The notes beneath the pieces were generated by a model, which was given only the letters and a program-made list of their open reading frames with translations, was not told the DNA's origin and did not search any database. A program made the position numbers and the translations under genes. From assembly GCF_016461825.1 (NCBI RefSeq), contig NZ_JAEMNU010000071.1, forward strand, positions 1-64,000: a stretch of 64,000 nucleotides of DNA. Reading direction: 5' to 3'. Numbering within the stretch: the stretch's first letter is position 1; the number at the start of each line of letters is the position of its first letter. Origin of the DNA: Rugamonas violacea. Its GTDB lineage: Bacteria; Pseudomonadota; Gammaproteobacteria; Burkholderiales; Burkholderiaceae_D. Of the stretch, positions 47,498-56,799 are shown piece after piece.

Positions 47498-48984
47498 TCG
47501 CCGCCGTCAAGGCCGCCACGGCGCTGGGTGAAAAAACCCTCAACGAGTTGTGGGACCGCACCCGCCAGCAGGGCGACATGCCCGGCTTCGCCAAGGCCAT
47601 CAGCGCCATCCTCGGCGCCATGCGCGGCGAGGACGAGCAGGAATTCAACATGGCGCAGACCGTGCTGTCGGACCCGGTGCTGACGCAGAAGGTGCTGCGG
47701 CTGGCCAACAGCGGCATGTACTCGGCCTTCGGCCAGCACGTCAACACCGTCAGCAAGGCGGTGCTGGTGCTGGGCACCGACGCCATCGGCCACCTGGCGC
47801 TGGGCTTGAAATTGATCGAGGAGTTGTCGGCCGCCTCGGCCGACTCCACCATCGCCCAGATCGAAATGGAAAAGGCCGTGCTGGCCGGGATCGTCGCCCA
47901 ACACGTCGCCGCCAGCGCCGCCAGCCGCCACGGCGAGGAGGCGGTGGTCTGCTCCATGCTGCACAGCCTGGGCCGCATGATGCTGACCTACTACCTGCCG
48001 CAGCGCTGGCTGGCGCTGCAGCAGCACGCCGGCGGCTCGGTCGACGCTGCCGCGCCCGAGCTGCTCGGCCTGACGCTGGAGGACATCGGCTGCGCCGCCG
48101 CCGTGCACTGGGGCCTGCCGGCCAACCTGATCAACGGCATGCGCCGCGTCGAGCCGCCCGAGCCTGGCGCCGAGGTCAGCGCCAGCGACTGGATCGCCGG
48201 CCTGTCGACCATGGCGGCGCAGTGCGCCGACTCGCTGTGGCACGACGACGCCGCCGGCCACGCCGCCGTGCAACTGCTCACCGAACGCTACGCCGAGATG
48301 ATCGGCGTGGCGCCGGAAAGCCTGATGACGGCGATCGAACAGGCCAAGCTGGTGGCCGCCGCCGACCTGTCGATCGCGCCCCTGTCCAAGCCGGCCGAAC
48401 GGCGCGCCCAGGCGCTGGCCAAGACGCGCATGCGCGCCGCCGGCAACAAGATCCTGCTCAGCGGCCTGTCCGACATGCGCGACGTGCTCGACACCGCCAG
48501 CCCCGGCCAGATGGTCTCGATCGCGCTGGAGACGGTGTACCAGGGCCTCGACTTCTCGCGCGCCGTGGCTTTCGTGCGCAACCGCAAGGACGGCCAGTAC
48601 GCCGCCAAGATCGGCTTCGGCGACGACATCAAGGAACTGCTGCCGCAGATGAGCTTCTACGACGCCTACGAGCCGAACGTGTTCCACGCCGCCCTCAGCA
48701 GCGACCGCGTGATCTTCATCGAGAACGCGCGCGATCCGAAGTTCGCCGCCAAGCTGCCGCTGTGGTGGAAAGGCACGCTGTCGGCGGCGCGCAGCTTCGT
48801 CATCCTGCCGCTGTCGGCCAACGGCCAGCCGGCCGGCTTCCTGTACGGCGACTGGGACGAGAGCTTCCCGCCGATCCAATTGAGCCAGACCGAGTTCGCC
48901 CTGCTCAACGACATGCGCACGCTGGTGGTCAAGGCCGTCGAGCGGCGCCACAAGCTGGAAACGGTGGCCAGCCGCGCCAACTAA
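47494..48984 (+). CDS. HDOD-domain signalling protein with C-terminal GAF-like domain
   Basis: 496 aa. The HDOD domain (about 20-220) lacks the metal ligands of true HD phosphodiesterases but keeps the fold pattern 'LSDPVLTQKVLRLANSGMYS', 'VSKAVLVLGTDAIGHLALG' and 'MLHSLGRMMLTYYLP'. A GAF-like region (about 315-480) follows. HDOD proteins are signalling scaffolds in motility and c-di-GMP control. The ATG lies in an ATGA overlap with the GGDEF-EAL gene, so both are made together and likely act in one circuit. Confidence 0.87.
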   Translation: MIAAVKAATALGEKTLNELWDRTRQQGDMPGFAKAISAILGAMRGEDEQEFNMAQTVLSDPVLTQKVLRLANSGMYSAFGQHVNTVSKAVLVLGTDAIGHLALGLKLIEELSAASADSTIAQIEMEKAVLAGIVAQHVAASAASRHGEEAVVCSMLHSLGRMMLTYYLPQRWLALQQHAGGSVDAAAPELLGLTLEDIGCAAAVHWGLPANLINGMRRVEPPEPGAEVSASDWIAGLSTMAAQCADSLWHDDAAGHAAVQLLTERYAEMIGVAPESLMTAIEQAKLVAAADLSIAPLSKPAERRAQALAKTRMRAAGNKILLSGLSDMRDVLDTASPGQMVSIALETVYQGLDFSRAVAFVRNRKDGQYAAKIGFGDDIKELLPQMSFYDAYEPNVFHAALSSDRVIFIENARDPKFAAKLPLWWKGTLSAARSFVILPLSANGQPAGFLYGDWDESFPPIQLSQTEFALLNDMRTLVVKAVERRHKLETVASRAN

Positions 48985-49010
48985 ACCGGCCGCTTGCCGC
49001 GCGGTGAATA

Positions 49011-49076
49011 CACCCCACAAGCGCAAATCTGGGGTCGGACCTCGGGTCTGGCCCCGGCTCTCCGCCTTTGGGGGTT
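49011..49076. repeat. Dispersed nested palindrome, family A copy 5
   Basis: The core 49031-49055 is GGGGTCGGACC, TCG, GGTCTGGCCCC (imperfect, 25 bases). The outer arms CACCCCACAAGCG and CCGCCTTTGGGGGT border it. It lies between the convergent HDOD and MFS genes and abuts the MFS stop codon (49077-49079). Confidence 0.83.
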
Positions 49077-50234
49077 TTATAACGCCGCCACCGCCCGCCG
49101 CTGCCAGCGGAACGACAAGGCCGCCGCCAGCATGGCGCACACACATAGCGCCGACGCCACGTAGTACACCGACTGCGGCCCCATGCGCTGCCACCACTGC
49201 GCCAGGAACAAGCCGCCCAGCGAACCGCCGACGCCATACGAGATGCTGATGAACAGCGCCTGGCCGCGCGCCTGCAAGGGGCCGCAGAACCAGCGCTGCA
49301 AGGTCATCACCGACGCCGAGTGGTGTAGCGCGAAGGTGGCGGCGTGCAGCAGTTGGGCCAGCACCAACAGCCACAGCGCGTGCGCGGCGGCGCCCATCGC
49401 TGCGAAGCGCAGCACGCCGCACAGCAGCGCCAGGTACATCATATTGCGCGCGCCCCAGCGGCGGAACAGCGGCGCCTGGAAGTAGAACAGCAGCACCTCG
49501 GCCGTCACGCCGAGCGCCCACATCAGGCCGATCACCGTCTTGCTGTAGCCGTTGCGCTCCAGGTACAGCGAATAGAAGGTGTACAGCGAGGTGTGCGCCG
49601 CCACCATCAGCGCCGTCGAGACGAAGAAGGCGATCACCTCGCGCCGCCGCAGAATGCTCAGCAACGGCGGCGCCGGCTGGGCGTGGCTCAGCCGCGGCAC
49701 CTCGCGCAGGCGCAGCGCGGCGCCCAGCACGCCGAGCAGCAGGCCGCCGGCGATCCACGGCAAGGCGGCGATGCCGTAGGCGTCCAGCGCGACGGCGGCC
49801 AGCAGCACCGAGACGATGAAGCCGACCGAACCCCACAACCTGAGCCGGCCGTAGTGGGTCAGGTCGCCGCGCATCTCGGACAGCATCAATGCCTCGCAGA
49901 TCGGCCCCTGCGCGCTGGTGAACAGGTTCAGCGCCACCATCGCCAGCAGCAGCTGGGCGAAGGTCTGGCCGAGGAAAATGCCGGAGAACGCCGTCAGCGC
50001 CGCCACGCCGGTCCAGCGCAGCACCAGCACGCGGCGTTCGCTGTGGTCGGCCACATACCCCCAGACGTTGGGGCCGACGATGCGCAGCACCTGGATCATC
50101 GCCATCAAGGTGCCGATCTGCGCCACCGTCATGCCCTTGGCGGCGAAGTACAGCGTGGCGTAGGTGGAGAAGGTGCCGGCGTGGGCGTAGTAGGCGAACA
50201 GGAAGAGCGCGAAACTGAAGGCTTGTTTGGGCAT
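49077..50234 (-). CDS. MFS transporter of the HcaT / 3-phenylpropionate group
   Basis: 385 aa with 12 predicted helices. The N-terminus 'FALFLFAYYAHAGTFSTYAT' with 'YFAAKGMTVAQIGTLMA', the 'VADHSERR' loop and 'GSVGFIVSVLLA' match the HcaT (PPP) branch of the major facilitator family, also close to NupG-like permeases. The substrate is unassigned. It lies just downstream (58 bases) of aroC on the same strand. Confidence 0.82.
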   Translation of the reverse strand: MPKQAFSFALFLFAYYAHAGTFSTYATLYFAAKGMTVAQIGTLMAMIQVLRIVGPNVWGYVADHSERRVLVLRWTGVAALTAFSGIFLGQTFAQLLLAMVALNLFTSAQGPICEALMLSEMRGDLTHYGRLRLWGSVGFIVSVLLAAVALDAYGIAALPWIAGGLLLGVLGAALRLREVPRLSHAQPAPPLLSILRRREVIAFFVSTALMVAAHTSLYTFYSLYLERNGYSKTVIGLMWALGVTAEVLLFYFQAPLFRRWGARNMMYLALLCGVLRFAAMGAAAHALWLLVLAQLLHAATFALHHSASVMTLQRWFCGPLQARGQALFISISYGVGGSLGGLFLAQWWQRMGPQSVYYVASALCVCAMLAAALSFRWQRRAVAAL

Positions 50235-50292
50235 GGCGGCGGGGCTGCGCCGGACGGCGCCGCGATGGCGCCGTCCGGTAAAACAAAAAAAC

Positions 50293-51390
50293 TTACAAGG
50301 CGATGTTCGGCGTGCTCACCCGCACGTCGCCGCACTGGGCGCGGTGCATCAGCGCGTGGTCGATCAGCACCAGCGCCAGCATGGCCTCGGCGATCGGCGT
50401 GGCGCGGATGCCGACGCAAGGATCGTGGCGGCCGAAGGTCTCGACCATCACCGGATTGCCGTCCTTGTCGATCGAACGGCGCGGCGTGCGGATCGACGAG
50501 GTCGGCTTGATGGCGATCGACACCGCAATGTCCTGCCCGGTCGAGATGCCGCCCAACACGCCGCCGGAGTTGTTGCCGACGAAGCCCTGCGGGGTCAGCT
50601 CGTCGCCGTGCTCGGAGCCCTTCTGCGCCACCGACTTGAAGCCGGCGCCGATCTCCACGCCCTTCACCGCGTTGATGCCCATCATCGCGTAGGCGATGTC
50701 GGCGTCCAGCTTGTCGTAGATCGGCTGGCCCAGGCCGACCGGCACGTTGTGCGCGATCACATCGATGCGCGCGCCGATCGAATCGCCGTCGCGGCGCAGC
50801 GCGTCCATCGCCTCCTCCATGCGGGCGATCAGGGCGGCGTCGCCGCTGGCGGCGAAGAAGGGATTGTTGGCGACGTGGCTCCAGTCCTCGAAGGGCACGA
50901 CGATGTCGCCCAGCTGGCTCATGCAGCCCTTGAACACCGTGCCGTACTGCTGCAGCAACCACTTCTTGGCGATCGCCGCCGCGCCCACCACCGGCGCCGT
51001 CAGGCGCGCCGACGAACGGCCGCCGCCGCGCGGATCGCGGACGCCGTATTTATGCCAATAGGTGTAGTCTGCATGACCAGGGCGGAAGCTTTCGGCGATG
51101 TTGCCGTAATCCTTGCTGCGCTGGTCCTCGTTGCGGATCAGCAGGGCGATCGGCGTGCCGGTGGTGACGCCCTGGTAGACGCCGGACAGGATCTCGACCG
51201 TGTCCGACTCCTGGCGCTGGGTCACGTGGCGCGAGGTGCCGGGCTTGCGCCGGTCCATCTCGGGCTGGATGTCGGCTTCGGACAAAGGCAGGCCGGGCGG
51301 GCAGCCATCGATCACGCAGCCGATCGCCGGGCCGTGGGATTCGCCAAAAGTGCTAACAGTAAACAGCTTGCCAAATGTATTGCCGGACAT
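50293..51390 (-). CDS. aroC: Chorismate synthase
   Basis: 365 aa; converts EPSP to chorismate with reduced FMN, the last step of the shikimate pathway. Signature segments are '[19 protein letters not shown]', '[13 protein letters not shown]', '[17 protein letters not shown]', '[21 protein letters not shown]' (broken as [17 protein letters not shown]) and '[17 protein letters not shown]'. The length is normal. It is divergent from the response regulator gene. Confidence 0.97.
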   Translation of the reverse strand: MSGNTFGKLFTVSTFGESHGPAIGCVIDGCPPGLPLSEADIQPEMDRRKPGTSRHVTQRQESDTVEILSGVYQGVTTGTPIALLIRNEDQRSKDYGNIAESFRPGHADYTYWHKYGVRDPRGGGRSSARLTAPVVGAAAIAKKWLLQQYGTVFKGCMSQLGDIVVPFEDWSHVANNPFFAASGDAALIARMEEAMDALRRDGDSIGARIDVIAHNVPVGLGQPIYDKLDADIAYAMMGINAVKGVEIGAGFKSVAQKGSEHGDELTPQGFVGNNSGGVLGGISTGQDIAVSIAIKPTSSIRTPRRSIDKDGNPVMVETFGRHDPCVGIRATPIAEAMLALVLIDHALMHRAQCGDVRVSTPNIAL

Positions 51391-51486
51391 AGGTAGGAGA
51401 TCTGTGAGTTAGGAAACAGTCCATTTTACCAGCCCGCCGGGCCGCGCGTCCGTCGCCGCGCGAAATACGCGGGACGGCACACGACA

Positions 51487-51504
51487 TGGTACGCATTAGT
51501 ACCA
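51487..51504. promoter_or_regulatory. Dyad upstream of the REC-EAL gene
   Basis: TGGTAC-GCATTA-GTACCA, a perfect 6-bp inverted repeat, lies about midway between aroC and the response regulator start. It is a candidate operator without a known binder. Confidence 0.3.
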
Positions 51505-51643
51505 ATTGCGGGAGCTTGCCGGGGTTTCATGGTGGAAACGAGACAGTTTCCTCCGCAAGCAGGGCAAAACTTGCACAATGACACCCCGCGCGCCCCGGAA
51601 AGGCGCCGAAATGATCGTTCCGTCCGACAATTCGCTATATACT

Positions 51644-51657
51644 TGTTCTAAAGAACA
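51644..51657. promoter_or_regulatory. Second dyad upstream of the REC-EAL gene
   Basis: TGTTC-TAAA-GAACA lies 26 bases before the start codon of the response regulator, in a good position for an operator or an mRNA hairpin near the ribosome binding site. Confidence 0.3.
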
Positions 51658-51682
51658 CCGAGAAATCCTGGAGAAGCGACAC

Positions 51683-53944
51683 ATGCCCCCATCGATCACC
51701 CCCCTTGAGCAATCCAAGGACGATCACGACGATCTGGTATTCTTAGAAGAGCACCCGGCCGGCGCAACGACGGCCGGCGAACGCAACGTCTGGCGCGTGA
51801 TGATCATCGACGACGACGAAGACGTCCACTCGACCACCACCTTCGCCCTCGGCAACCTCGACATGCAGCACCGTCCGCTCGAATTCGTCCACGCCTACTC
51901 GGCCGGCGAAGCGCGCGACATGCTCAAGCACGAACAGGAAATCGCCGTCATCCTGCTCGACGTGGTGATGGAGCAGGACGACGCCGGCCTGCACCTGGTG
52001 CGCTACATCCGCGAGACGCTCAAGCTGAGCGACGTGCGCATCATCCTGCGCACCGGCCAGCCCGGCTACGCGCCGGAGATCGACGCCATCCGCGACTTCG
52101 ACATCAACGACTACAAGACCAAGTCCGAGCTGACCCGCATCAAGCTGTTCACCACGGTGACGGCGGCGATCCGCTCCTACGAACAAATCCGCAAGATCAA
52201 CGACAGCCGGCGCGGCCTGAGCCAGATCGTCCAGGCCAGCACCGAGCTGATGACCCTGCACGGCGTGAAGAACTTCGCCGCCGGCGTGCTGACCCAGATC
52301 GCCGACCTGCTCGGCCAGAAGTCCTGCGGCGTGCTGTGCGTGCAGGAGTGCCCCGAGGGCGGCTGCCACGAACTGATGGTGATGGCCACGGCCGGCGACT
52401 ACCGCCGCCTGGACAACTGCCAACTGACCGGCGAGCTGGCCGCCGCCGTGCTCGAGGCGATGGAACTGGCGCTGGCGCAGCGCCGCAACGTCTACCAGCC
52501 CGAGCACCTGACGCTGTACTTCGCCGGCAAGGCCAGCCGCAACTTCGTCGCCTACGTCGACCTGGAACGCCAGTTGAGCGAGATCGAGCAGCGCCTGCTG
52601 GAGGTCTTCTGCAGCAACGTCGCCGTCGGCCTCGACAACGTCGAACTGGTCACCCATCTGCACAACGCCGCCTTCTACGACCAACTCAGCAAGCTACCCA
52701 ACCGCACCCGCCTGGTCGAGATCCTCGACGCCACCCTGACCGGGCCGGCCAAGGACGAGGCCACGCTGTCGCTGGTCGACCTCGACCACTTCGCCGAGAC
52801 CAACGACGCCCTCGGCCACCAGTTCGGCGACATGCTGCTGCTGGCCGTCGCCGGCCGCCTGCAATCGCGCCTCGGCAACGAGCTGACCGTGGCGCGCATC
52901 GGCGGCGACATCTTCTGCGTGCTGGGCGACTCCGCCCAGGTCAACCCGGCGATGATCCTGGCGCTGTTCCAGACCCCGTTCAGCATCGACGGCCAGGACG
53001 TGCAGCTGTCCGCCACGCTCGGCCTGGTGCGCCTGGGCGAGCACGACGGCAGCGGCGCCGACGCCCTGAAGGACGCCGACATCGCCCTCAAGCGCGCCAA
53101 GTCGCAGCAGCGCGCCGGCCACTTCTACTTCTCGCGCAGCATGGGCGTCGAGATCCGCGAGCGCGTGCGCATGATGCACGCGCTGCGCACCGCCTTCGGC
53201 CAGAACCAGTTGTTCGTCGTCTACCAGCCGCAGATCGACCTGGTCACCCGCCGGCCGGTGGGCGCCGAGGCGCTGCTGCGCTGGCAGACGCCGGACGGCA
53301 AGTTCATCTCGCCCGACCGTTTCATCCCCATCGCCGAATACTCCGGCCTGATCATCGACCTCGGCGAATGGGTGCTGCGCACCGCCTGCCGCGAGCTGGT
53401 CAAGCTGCGCGCCTCCGGCCACCTCGACTTCATGATGTCGATCAACGTCTCGCAGGTGCAGTTCCGCCACCCCTACTTCCTCGAAATGCTGCGCACCGCG
53501 CTGGAGGACACCGGCGCGCCGCCCGAGTTCGTCGAACTGGAGATCACCGAATCGATGGCGATGGAAGAGCCCGACCTGCTCATCAAGATGCTCGGCCAGA
53601 TCAAGCAGACCGGCGTCAGCATCGCCATCGACGACTTCGGCACCGGCTTCTCCTCGCTGTCGTATTTGCAGCGCCTGCAGATCGACCGTTTGAAGATAGA
53701 CCGCGCCTTCGTCACCGAAATCACCGGTTCCGCGCGCGGCAGCAGCATCGCCGAGATGGTGATCCAGCTGGGCCGCAACCTCGGCCTGGCGGTGATCGCC
53801 GAAGGTGTCGAAGACGAACGCCAGGCGCAGATCCTGCAAAACCTCGGCTGCCCGCTGGCCCAGGGCTTCCTGTTCGCCCGGCCGATGACCGCCGAAGCGC
53901 TCGACGGCTGGCTCAACAACGACGCCCTCGAAGGCGCCGCCTAA
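51683..53944 (+). CDS. Response regulator REC-DUF3369-GGDEF(degenerate)-EAL
   Basis: 753 aa. The receiver domain (about 38-160) has 'MIIDDDEDVHS' and the phosphoacceptor Asp93 in 'VILLDVVME'. A DUF3369 region (about 185-350; 'ASTELMTLHGVKNFAAGVL') links it to a GGDEF domain whose signature is GGDIF, so no cyclase activity is expected. The EAL domain is complete ('GAEALLRW', 'NVSQVQF', 'EITESMAM', 'DDFGTGFSS', 'KIDRAFV', 'EGVEDERQ'), so the protein is most likely a phosphorylation-controlled c-di-GMP phosphodiesterase. The start at 51683 has GGAGAAG upstream; a longer frame to 51506 is open but lacks a site. No kinase gene is adjacent. Confidence 0.92.
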   Translation: MPPSITPLEQSKDDHDDLVFLEEHPAGATTAGERNVWRVMIIDDDEDVHSTTTFALGNLDMQHRPLEFVHAYSAGEARDMLKHEQEIAVILLDVVMEQDDAGLHLVRYIRETLKLSDVRIILRTGQPGYAPEIDAIRDFDINDYKTKSELTRIKLFTTVTAAIRSYEQIRKINDSRRGLSQIVQASTELMTLHGVKNFAAGVLTQIADLLGQKSCGVLCVQECPEGGCHELMVMATAGDYRRLDNCQLTGELAAAVLEAMELALAQRRNVYQPEHLTLYFAGKASRNFVAYVDLERQLSEIEQRLLEVFCSNVAVGLDNVELVTHLHNAAFYDQLSKLPNRTRLVEILDATLTGPAKDEATLSLVDLDHFAETNDALGHQFGDMLLLAVAGRLQSRLGNELTVARIGGDIFCVLGDSAQVNPAMILALFQTPFSIDGQDVQLSATLGLVRLGEHDGSGADALKDADIALKRAKSQQRAGHFYFSRSMGVEIRERVRMMHALRTAFGQNQLFVVYQPQIDLVTRRPVGAEALLRWQTPDGKFISPDRFIPIAEYSGLIIDLGEWVLRTACRELVKLRASGHLDFMMSINVSQVQFRHPYFLEMLRTALEDTGAPPEFVELEITESMAMEEPDLLIKMLGQIKQTGVSIAIDDFGTGFSSLSYLQRLQIDRLKIDRAFVTEITGSARGSSIAEMVIQLGRNLGLAVIAEGVEDERQAQILQNLGCPLAQGFLFARPMTAEALDGWLNNDALEGAA

Positions 53945-53974
53945 GCAACACCCCATCCATTCAGTAAATAACAG

Positions 53975-54159
53975 GCGGGGTCAGTGCCGACATTCGGACA
54001 CAGACTCAGCCGTAACAGCGGGGTCAGTGCCGACATTCAGACACAGACTCAGCAGTTTAGAGGCTCGGTGGCGAGCGCTATGGTTGAGGTCGTGTCCGAA
54101 TGTCGGCACTGACCCCGCTTGTGGTTGAGGTCGTGTCCGAATGTCGGCACTGACCCCGC
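53975..54159. repeat. Family B repeat cluster (two direct, two inverted copies)
   Basis: A 36-base unit beginning GCGGGGTCAGTGCCGACATT occurs at 53975-54010 and 54018-54053, and in inverted orientation at 54082-54118 and 54123-54159. The arms could fold into a large hairpin around a unique centre (54054-54081). Shorter echoes (CTGACCCCGC) follow at about 54174 and 54188. The cluster fills most of the 402 bases between the REC-EAL gene and nnrS, which hold no gene. It resembles REP/BIME-type intergenic mosaics. Confidence 0.88.
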
Positions 54160-54346
54160 GTGACTGCTTGCTGCTGACCCCGCTTGCTGACCCCGCTTGA
54201 CTCTGACTCCGCCGGGGGCACCTTCGCGATCGCGCGCGGAAAAACGCTGTCCTCAAACAGAAAAAGGCGGCAAGCCACTGGCCGCCGCCCTCCCCCTCCC
54301 CACATGAAACCGGTACCCGGCCGGGCCCTGCGCCCGGCCTGGCGGG

Positions 54347-55546
54347 TCATCCCTCGCGGCCGTCGATCCGTGGCCGCGCCAGGTAGGGCAGATAGACCAC
54401 GGCGAACACGGCGAAGGCCAGCGTCCAGCACAGCGCGCTACAGATCAGCAGGTGGTCGTGGCCGGCGCCCGGGCTCAGCGCGGCGGCCACGCGCAGCACG
54501 GCGCCCAGCTGGATCAGCACATAGATCGCGCATTCGGCCTTGCCGCTGTTGAGCGGCCGGCCCGTGTGGCCCAAGGTGGTGCGCGTCATCATGCCGAGGA
54601 TCAGGCCGGCCATCGAACCGACGGTCAAGGCGTGGAAGGCGGCGCTGGACGGAATCAGCGCCATCGCCGCCAGCGACAGCAGGAAGAAGCCGATCGCGAT
54701 CCAGCCATACGACAGGTGCAGTATCCACAGCAGCGGCACGCGCAGCGTCTTGTGCGGCTGCCACTCGATCAGGCGAATCAGCAGCATCGTCGCGGCGGCG
54801 CCGCCGAGCGGCGCCACCAGCCACACCGGCAGGCCGGCGATCCAGCTGACGCCGGCCAGCGCCAGCAAGGCGATCGACAGCATGTCGCGCTTCGGATGCA
54901 CGGCCGGCGTGCTGCCCGGCGCGCCGTTGCGGGTGAACATGGGGATGACGCGGGTGCCGATGGCCGACTCCATCACCACGATGATCAGGATCGCCGCCTG
55001 CGCCGGCACGGCCGGCGCCATCGCCAGCAGGCCAAGCACGATGGCGTGGTAGACGCCGTTGGCGATGGCCAGCAAGGACAGCAGGCCGACCAGGAAGTAG
55101 TTGCGCTTGTTGTTGGACTTTTTCATCACCACCAACAGCGGCCAGGCGGCGGCCGGCAGGAAGGCCCAGTCGACCATGGCGGCGGCCAGCGGCGGCGCCC
55201 AGGCCATGGCGACGCGGCCGGCCAGCCACAGCGCCACCAGCGCGGCCAGATGGCCCTCGCGCGGCGTCCACAGGTTGGTCCAGTTGCGCGCGGCCGTGAA
55301 CAGGAAGCCGATCACCACCGCCGTGCTCATGCCGAACACCATCTCGTGCATATGCCAGCCCAGCGTGATGTGGGCGCCGGCGTCGAGCCAGCCGTAGTAC
55401 TGCGCCATCCACAGCGGAATGCTGAGCGCGGCGAAGACGGCGGCGACCAGGTAGAACGGACGGAAACCGAGCCGCCAGATCGGATGGCTGGTGCCCCACG
55501 GCGCCGGACGGGCCGGCGCGGGTTCTTCGATGTTTAACAGGCTCAT
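54347..55546 (-). CDS. nnrS: NnrS family haem-copper membrane protein
   Basis: 399 aa with about 12 predicted helices. 'RLGFRPFYLVAAVFAALSI', 'HITLGWHMHEMVFGMSTAVV', 'GTRVIPMFTRNG' and 'HALTVGSMAGLILGMMTRTTLGHTGRPL' (partly quoted) are NnrS signatures, including the conserved His residues that bind haem/copper. NnrS relieves nitrosative stress by reducing dinitrosyl iron damage and is usually under FNR/NNR control. An FNR-like box lies 113 bases upstream. Confidence 0.92.
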   Translation of the reverse strand: MSLLNIEEPAPARPAPWGTSHPIWRLGFRPFYLVAAVFAALSIPLWMAQYYGWLDAGAHITLGWHMHEMVFGMSTAVVIGFLFTAARNWTNLWTPREGHLAALVALWLAGRVAMAWAPPLAAAMVDWAFLPAAAWPLLVVMKKSNNKRNYFLVGLLSLLAIANGVYHAIVLGLLAMAPAVPAQAAILIIVVMESAIGTRVIPMFTRNGAPGSTPAVHPKRDMLSIALLALAGVSWIAGLPVWLVAPLGGAAATMLLIRLIEWQPHKTLRVPLLWILHLSYGWIAIGFFLLSLAAMALIPSSAAFHALTVGSMAGLILGMMTRTTLGHTGRPLNSGKAECAIYVLIQLGAVLRVAAALSPGAGHDHLLICSALCWTLAFAVFAVVYLPYLARPRIDGREG

Positions 55547-55658
55547 GGTATGCCACTCTTTCTTGCTGGATCAGCGTTCAAACTAAGGTAGGCCTGGCGG
55601 CGAACGAAACCATTGTCTGCCCCAGCGCAAGGCTTGTGAAGACAGCCGCCGGAATTGG

Positions 55659-55672
55659 ATGATGTGAATCAA
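55659..55672. promoter_or_regulatory. FNR/ANR-like box between nnrS and the HMA-like gene
   Basis: ATGAT-GTGA-ATCAA matches the consensus TTGAT-N4-ATCAA at 9 of 10 fixed positions. It lies 113 bases upstream of nnrS and 150 bases upstream of the divergent HMA-like gene, consistent with low-oxygen control of either. Confidence 0.5.
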
Positions 55673-55821
55673 GGATTTCCAACTTGGCCGGCGCGCGCGG
55701 CGCTTTTCCATCGACGCCGGCAGCCCCATCCATTACGCTGGAACCTTGTTGGCACCCGGCATCGCGGTGCCGGCCGCGCGCCTGCGGGCGCCGATTGATG
55801 AATCCACTTCGAAGGTATTTT

Positions 55822-56079
55822 ATGCAAACCGCTGTACTCAAAATCGATGGCATGAACAGTGACGCCTGCGCCGACAAGGTCGCCCAGATCCTCAACCACA
55901 GCAACGGCGTCAGCGAGGTGCGCGTCTCCCTGCTCAACAGCCAGGCCGACGTGCAGTTCGATGAAAGCCACACCAACACCGAGCAACTGGCCGGCAATCT
56001 GGCGCGCGCCGGCTACCAGGTACAGAGCGGCAAGCCGGCCGAAAAAAACGGCGGCTGCTGCGGCGGTTGCTGCGGTTAA
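55822..56079 (+). CDS. HMA-like small protein with Cys-rich tail
   Basis: 85 aa. The ferredoxin-like heavy-metal-associated fold is recognisable ('VLKIDGMNSDACADKVAQIL', 'GVSEVRVSLLNSQADVQF', 'LARAGYQV'), but the metal motif GMTCxxC is reduced to GMNSDAC: the first Cys is replaced by Ser13 and only Cys16 remains. The C-terminus carries four further cysteines as GGCCGGCCG. It may bind copper or another metal through the tail. It lies between nnrS and narL. Confidence 0.72.
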   Translation: MQTAVLKIDGMNSDACADKVAQILNHSNGVSEVRVSLLNSQADVQFDESHTNTEQLAGNLARAGYQVQSGKPAEKNGGCCGGCCG

Positions 56080-56096
56080 GCCGCGTCGTTCAAGGT

Positions 56097-56777
56097 TCAG
56101 CGTTCGCCGTTGGCGCCGAGCAGTCGGTGCTCGACGGCATACACGGCGGCCTGCACGCGGCTGCTCAGCCCCAGTTTCTTCAACACGTTCTGCACGTGGA
56201 TCTTCACCGTGCTTTCGGCCAGGTCGAGCGAGCGGGCGATCACCTTGTTGCTCTCGCCGCGCGCCAAACAGGCGATGATCTCCTTCTCGCGCGGGGTCAG
56301 CTTGTCCAGGTCGGAGGCCGCCGGCTGCGCCAGTCCGCCGCCGTGCAGCTGGGCCACCAGCTTGGCCGTCATCGCCTCGGCCACCACGGTCTCGCCGTTG
56401 GCGGCGCGGCGGATCGCGCGGATCAAATATTCGGTGTCGATGTTCTTCAGCAGATAACCGGCGGCGCCGGCCTTCAAGGCCACCGACAAATCCTGCGCGT
56501 CCTCCGACACGGTCAGCATGACGATGGCGCTGTCCGGGCAGTCCTGCAGCATCAGCTGCAGCGTCTCCACGCCGGACATGCCGGGCATGTTCAGGTCGAG
56601 CAGAATCACCTGCGGCTGTAGCTGCTGGGCGCGTTTGATGCCCTCGATGCCGTCCGAGGCCTCGCCGACCACGGCGAACTCGGGATTGCGCTGCAACAGC
56701 GAGCGTATGCCGCTGCGGAACAGGGTGTGGTCATCGACCAGCAGCACGCTGATCGGCTTGTTGTCTTGAACTTCCAT
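56097..56777 (-). CDS. narL: Nitrate/nitrite response regulator NarL
   Basis: 226 aa. The receiver domain has 'LLVDDHTLFRSGIRSLL' and the phosphoacceptor Asp61 in 'VILLDLNMPGMSG'. The LuxR-type HTH is 'LTPREKEIIACLARGESNKVIARSLDLAESTVKIHV' (quoted in part). The length and the 'TVKIHVQNVLKKLGL' end match NarL. It is encoded 22 bases downstream of narX. Confidence 0.93.
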   Translation of the reverse strand: MEVQDNKPISVLLVDDHTLFRSGIRSLLQRNPEFAVVGEASDGIEGIKRAQQLQPQVILLDLNMPGMSGVETLQLMLQDCPDSAIVMLTVSEDAQDLSVALKAGAAGYLLKNIDTEYLIRAIRRAANGETVVAEAMTAKLVAQLHGGGLAQPAASDLDKLTPREKEIIACLARGESNKVIARSLDLAESTVKIHVQNVLKKLGLSSRVQAAVYAVEHRLLGANGER

Positions 56778-56799
56778 GGATGCCCTTGCTGAAAAACGG

